Source of the DNA: an uncultured Lachnospiraceae bacterium
Lineage (GTDB): Bacteria > Bacillota > Clostridia > Lachnospirales > Lachnospiraceae
NCBI GenBank assembly: GCA_945836565.1
Contig: CAMALN010000009.1
Span: 1-17,919 of the forward strand
Direction of reading: 5' to 3'
Length of the DNA: 17,919 bases
Below are positions 16,675-17,919 of this stretch, piece after piece (the stretch's first letter is position 1; every line of letters starts with the position of its first letter). The notes under the pieces were generated by a model, which worked only from the letters and a program-made list of their open reading frames with translations, was not told where the DNA came from and made no database searches. Both the position numbers and the translations under genes were made by a program.

Positions 16675-16703
16675 TAGTATGTGGAAAACAGGAAATAATA
16701 TTC
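16675..16703 (-). promoter_or_regulatory. Sigma-G-type promoter of spoVT
   Basis: Minus strand: GAATA (16703-16699), 17-bp spacer, CATACTA (16681-16675). Both match the B. subtilis sigma-G consensus (GHATR and CATWHTA) at every position. spoVT is a sigma-G target in B. subtilis. Start point near 16668, leader about 64 nt. A small palindrome, TGTATA-CTTC-TATACA, lies at 16729-16744, just upstream. Confidence 0.75.
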
Positions 16704-16770
16704 GCAGCAATTTTCTAATATTTTCTATTGTATACTTCTATACACCTCATTAAAGGATATTTTTCATCAA

Positions 16771-17292
16771 TTAAATACTCTTATATACTTCCCTATATAT
16801 TGTATTCTTAACAAACTCAAATTCATCACTTGAAAGCTTGCCCTCTGTCGTCATTATACGAAGTGGTATCTCCTGTCTGCCCTTCGATATCGGCGGCTGT
16901 ATATATTCATAATCGTTGATGCAAAATCCATTTCGTTCATAAAAGCCGATTCTTCGAATAGCAAAATCCGTCTGAGGGAGCTCTACCTCGAGACAAATCC
17001 GACAGCCAAGTATATCCTTGAGCTCCGTCAATATACCGGCTCCCAGGCCCTGATTGCGATACTCAGGATTCACTGCAAAATGCTCAACAAATGCAAACTT
17101 CCCCAGTATCCACACGCTAATAAATGCCTTTACCTCTCCACTCTCAGAATCCGGCAACACATAGATTACGTATCTTTCATCCGAAAGTAAAGCCTTCTGC
17201 TCATCATATGCTCTGTATTCATCTATCGGAAAGCTGGCTTCCATTATGGAAAAAATCTTTTCAAATTCATATTCAAGCATAACTCTTAACAT
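16771..17292 (-). CDS. GNAT family N-acetyltransferase
   Basis: A 173-residue cytosolic GNAT-fold protein that would transfer an acetyl group from acetyl-CoA; substrate unknown. The acetyl-CoA site is clear: VEHFAVNPEYRNQGLGAGIL (69-88) contains the R/Q-x-x-G-x-G/A motif, and a later ICLEVELP...GFYERNGF segment gives the conserved strand and Tyr/Phe-Y-x-x-x-G-F motif. The C-terminal tail of about 25 residues (TTEGKLSSDEFEFVKN...) goes beyond the common core. The ATG at 17292 has AGGA nine bases upstream. A second in-frame ATG four codons later has no ribosome site. It lies 60 bp after another GNAT gene; the two are not close copies. Confidence 0.85.
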   Translation of the reverse strand: MLRVMLEYEFEKIFSIMEASFPIDEYRAYDEQKALLSDERYVIYVLPDSESGEVKAFISVWILGKFAFVEHFAVNPEYRNQGLGAGILTELKDILGCRICLEVELPQTDFAIRRIGFYERNGFCINDYEYIQPPISKGRQEIPLRIMTTEGKLSSDEFEFVKNTIYREVYKSI

Positions 17293-17352
17293 AAATCTAA
17301 ATCCTAACCTTCACTTCAATTATTTTAATCGTCCCTGTCTCTTTTGAAATAG

Positions 17353-17787
17353 TCAAAGCCATTTAATAAAAGCTGTTTTATCCGCACTATTATATCCCGC
17401 ATTCTCATAAAATCTAAGTGTAGATTCATTTTTAGAACCTGTAAGCAGCATCATCTTATAACAATTTTCTTTTTGAGCAATTTCCGATGCATAGTTCAAG
17501 CACTCCGTCGCATATCCCTTTCCTCTGTAATCTGCATGCGTGACAACATTTTCAACGAATGCATAAGGTCTCACACCTCTTGTTAAATTGGGAATAATCA
17601 CACATACACAGGATGCAACAAGCTTTCCTTGTACTTCTTTCACAATGATATGATGATTAACGTCATTCATAATTGTGTCCCAGGTATGCATCAAATGTTC
17701 TGACATCTCCGGCACCGAGTTCTCATGCAGATGCAGATACAATTCCAACAAGTCATTTAATTCAGATTTGTATGCTTCTCTAACCAT
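17353..17787 (-). CDS. GNAT family N-acetyltransferase overlapping a possible antitoxin gene
   Basis: A 144-residue GNAT protein. Seen: an N-terminal helical pair (1-40, ELYLHLHENSVPEMS), AFVENVVTHADYRGKGYATE (76-95) with the acetyl-CoA loop RGKGYA, and LLTGSKNESTLRFYENAGY (114-132) with the conserved FYENAGY strand. The open frame continues upstream to 17889, but the ATG at 17787 has GGAG five bases upstream and begins the GNAT homology. Its start overlaps by 8 bp the end of the upstream gene, whose stop TAG lies inside ATGGTTAG, so the two are translationally coupled. Substrate unknown. Most proteins of this look are standalone acetyltransferases, but GNAT toxins paired with antitoxins also exist. 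Confidence 0.85.
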   Translation of the reverse strand: MVREAYKSELNDLLELYLHLHENSVPEMSEHLMHTWDTIMNDVNHHIIVKEVQGKLVASCVCVIIPNLTRGVRPYAFVENVVTHADYRGKGYATECLNYASEIAQKENCYKMMLLTGSKNESTLRFYENAGYNSADKTAFIKWL

Positions 17788-17919
17788 TTTCTCTCCTTCG
17801 AAGATTTGAAAAAACTTCTTCATGTGTATATCTTTTTTCATTCTCTGATGCGTATCTGTCCGCCTCGTCCAATGCAGCCTCAACACCATCTGTAAGTCTC
17901 GAGTACGCCTCTAAGCTTA
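17780..17919 (-). CDS. Partial gene: C-terminus resembling RelB/DinJ-type antitoxins
   Basis: Cut by the window edge; the last 45 codons are visible (first complete codon at 17917). The peptide starts SLEAYSRLTDGVEAALDEAD and continues with RYASENEKRYTHEEVFSNL, ending in RRRENG. A charged helical region followed by YTHEEVF and a short basic tail is common in RelB/DinJ-type antitoxins of Clostridia, where the C-terminus wraps the toxin. This is pattern recognition from a fragment only; the DNA-binding N-terminus lies outside. Its stop codon lies within the start of the GNAT gene. Confidence 0.55.
   Translation of the reverse strand, partial: SLEAYSRLTDGVEAALDEADRYASENEKRYTHEEVFSNLRRRENG

Overview
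The window looks like chromosome of an endospore-forming Clostridia bacterium, most likely of the Lachnospiraceae. The grounds are the moderately AT-rich sequence, strong GGAGG-type ribosome sites, and the sporulation genes spoVT, yabP and spoIIE arranged with divIC, tilS, hpt and ftsH in the order known from Bacillus and Clostridia. Every recognised protein gene is on the minus strand, so the genes are transcribed from the right edge towards the left.

Right edge (about 17.9 to 16.0 kb): the C-terminal end of a possible RelB/DinJ-type antitoxin overlaps a GNAT acetyltransferase gene. A second GNAT gene follows, then spoVT, which has a textbook sigma-G promoter and its own terminator. Sporulation and division block (16.0 to 14.9 kb): rlbA-yabP-divIC, closed by a strong terminator. 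yabQ, normally between yabP and divIC, is absent. Next is spoIIE (14.8 to 12.8 kb). Its upstream region has -35 and -10 elements 21 bp apart with Spo0A-box-like sequences, the layout of Spo0A-activated promoters. Then tilS-hpt-ftsH (12.7 to 8.8 kb) covers tRNA-Ile lysidine synthesis, purine salvage and membrane proteolysis. A 12-bp hairpin and an intracellular GH13 maltodextrin hydrolase follow.

Left part: uvrB, a DUF1294 membrane protein, an unrecognised one-membrane-segment protein and uvrA (6.0 to 0.3 kb) form a nucleotide-excision-repair cluster. In front of uvrB is a compact 250-bp intergenic module. It holds a LexA-box palindrome and a near-consensus promoter on the minus strand, a second near-consensus promoter facing it on the plus strand, and two hairpins. 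Each hairpin pairs fully, allowing G-U pairs, only as RNA of one strand. I read this as an SOS-linked leader or small RNA with an antisense partner; it is the most unusual feature here. Downstream of uvrA, at the left edge, is a 74-bp tandem repeat whose copies alternate between two types (148-bp higher-order unit) and which runs off the window.

No tRNA, rRNA, CRISPR array, insertion sequence or prophage gene was seen.
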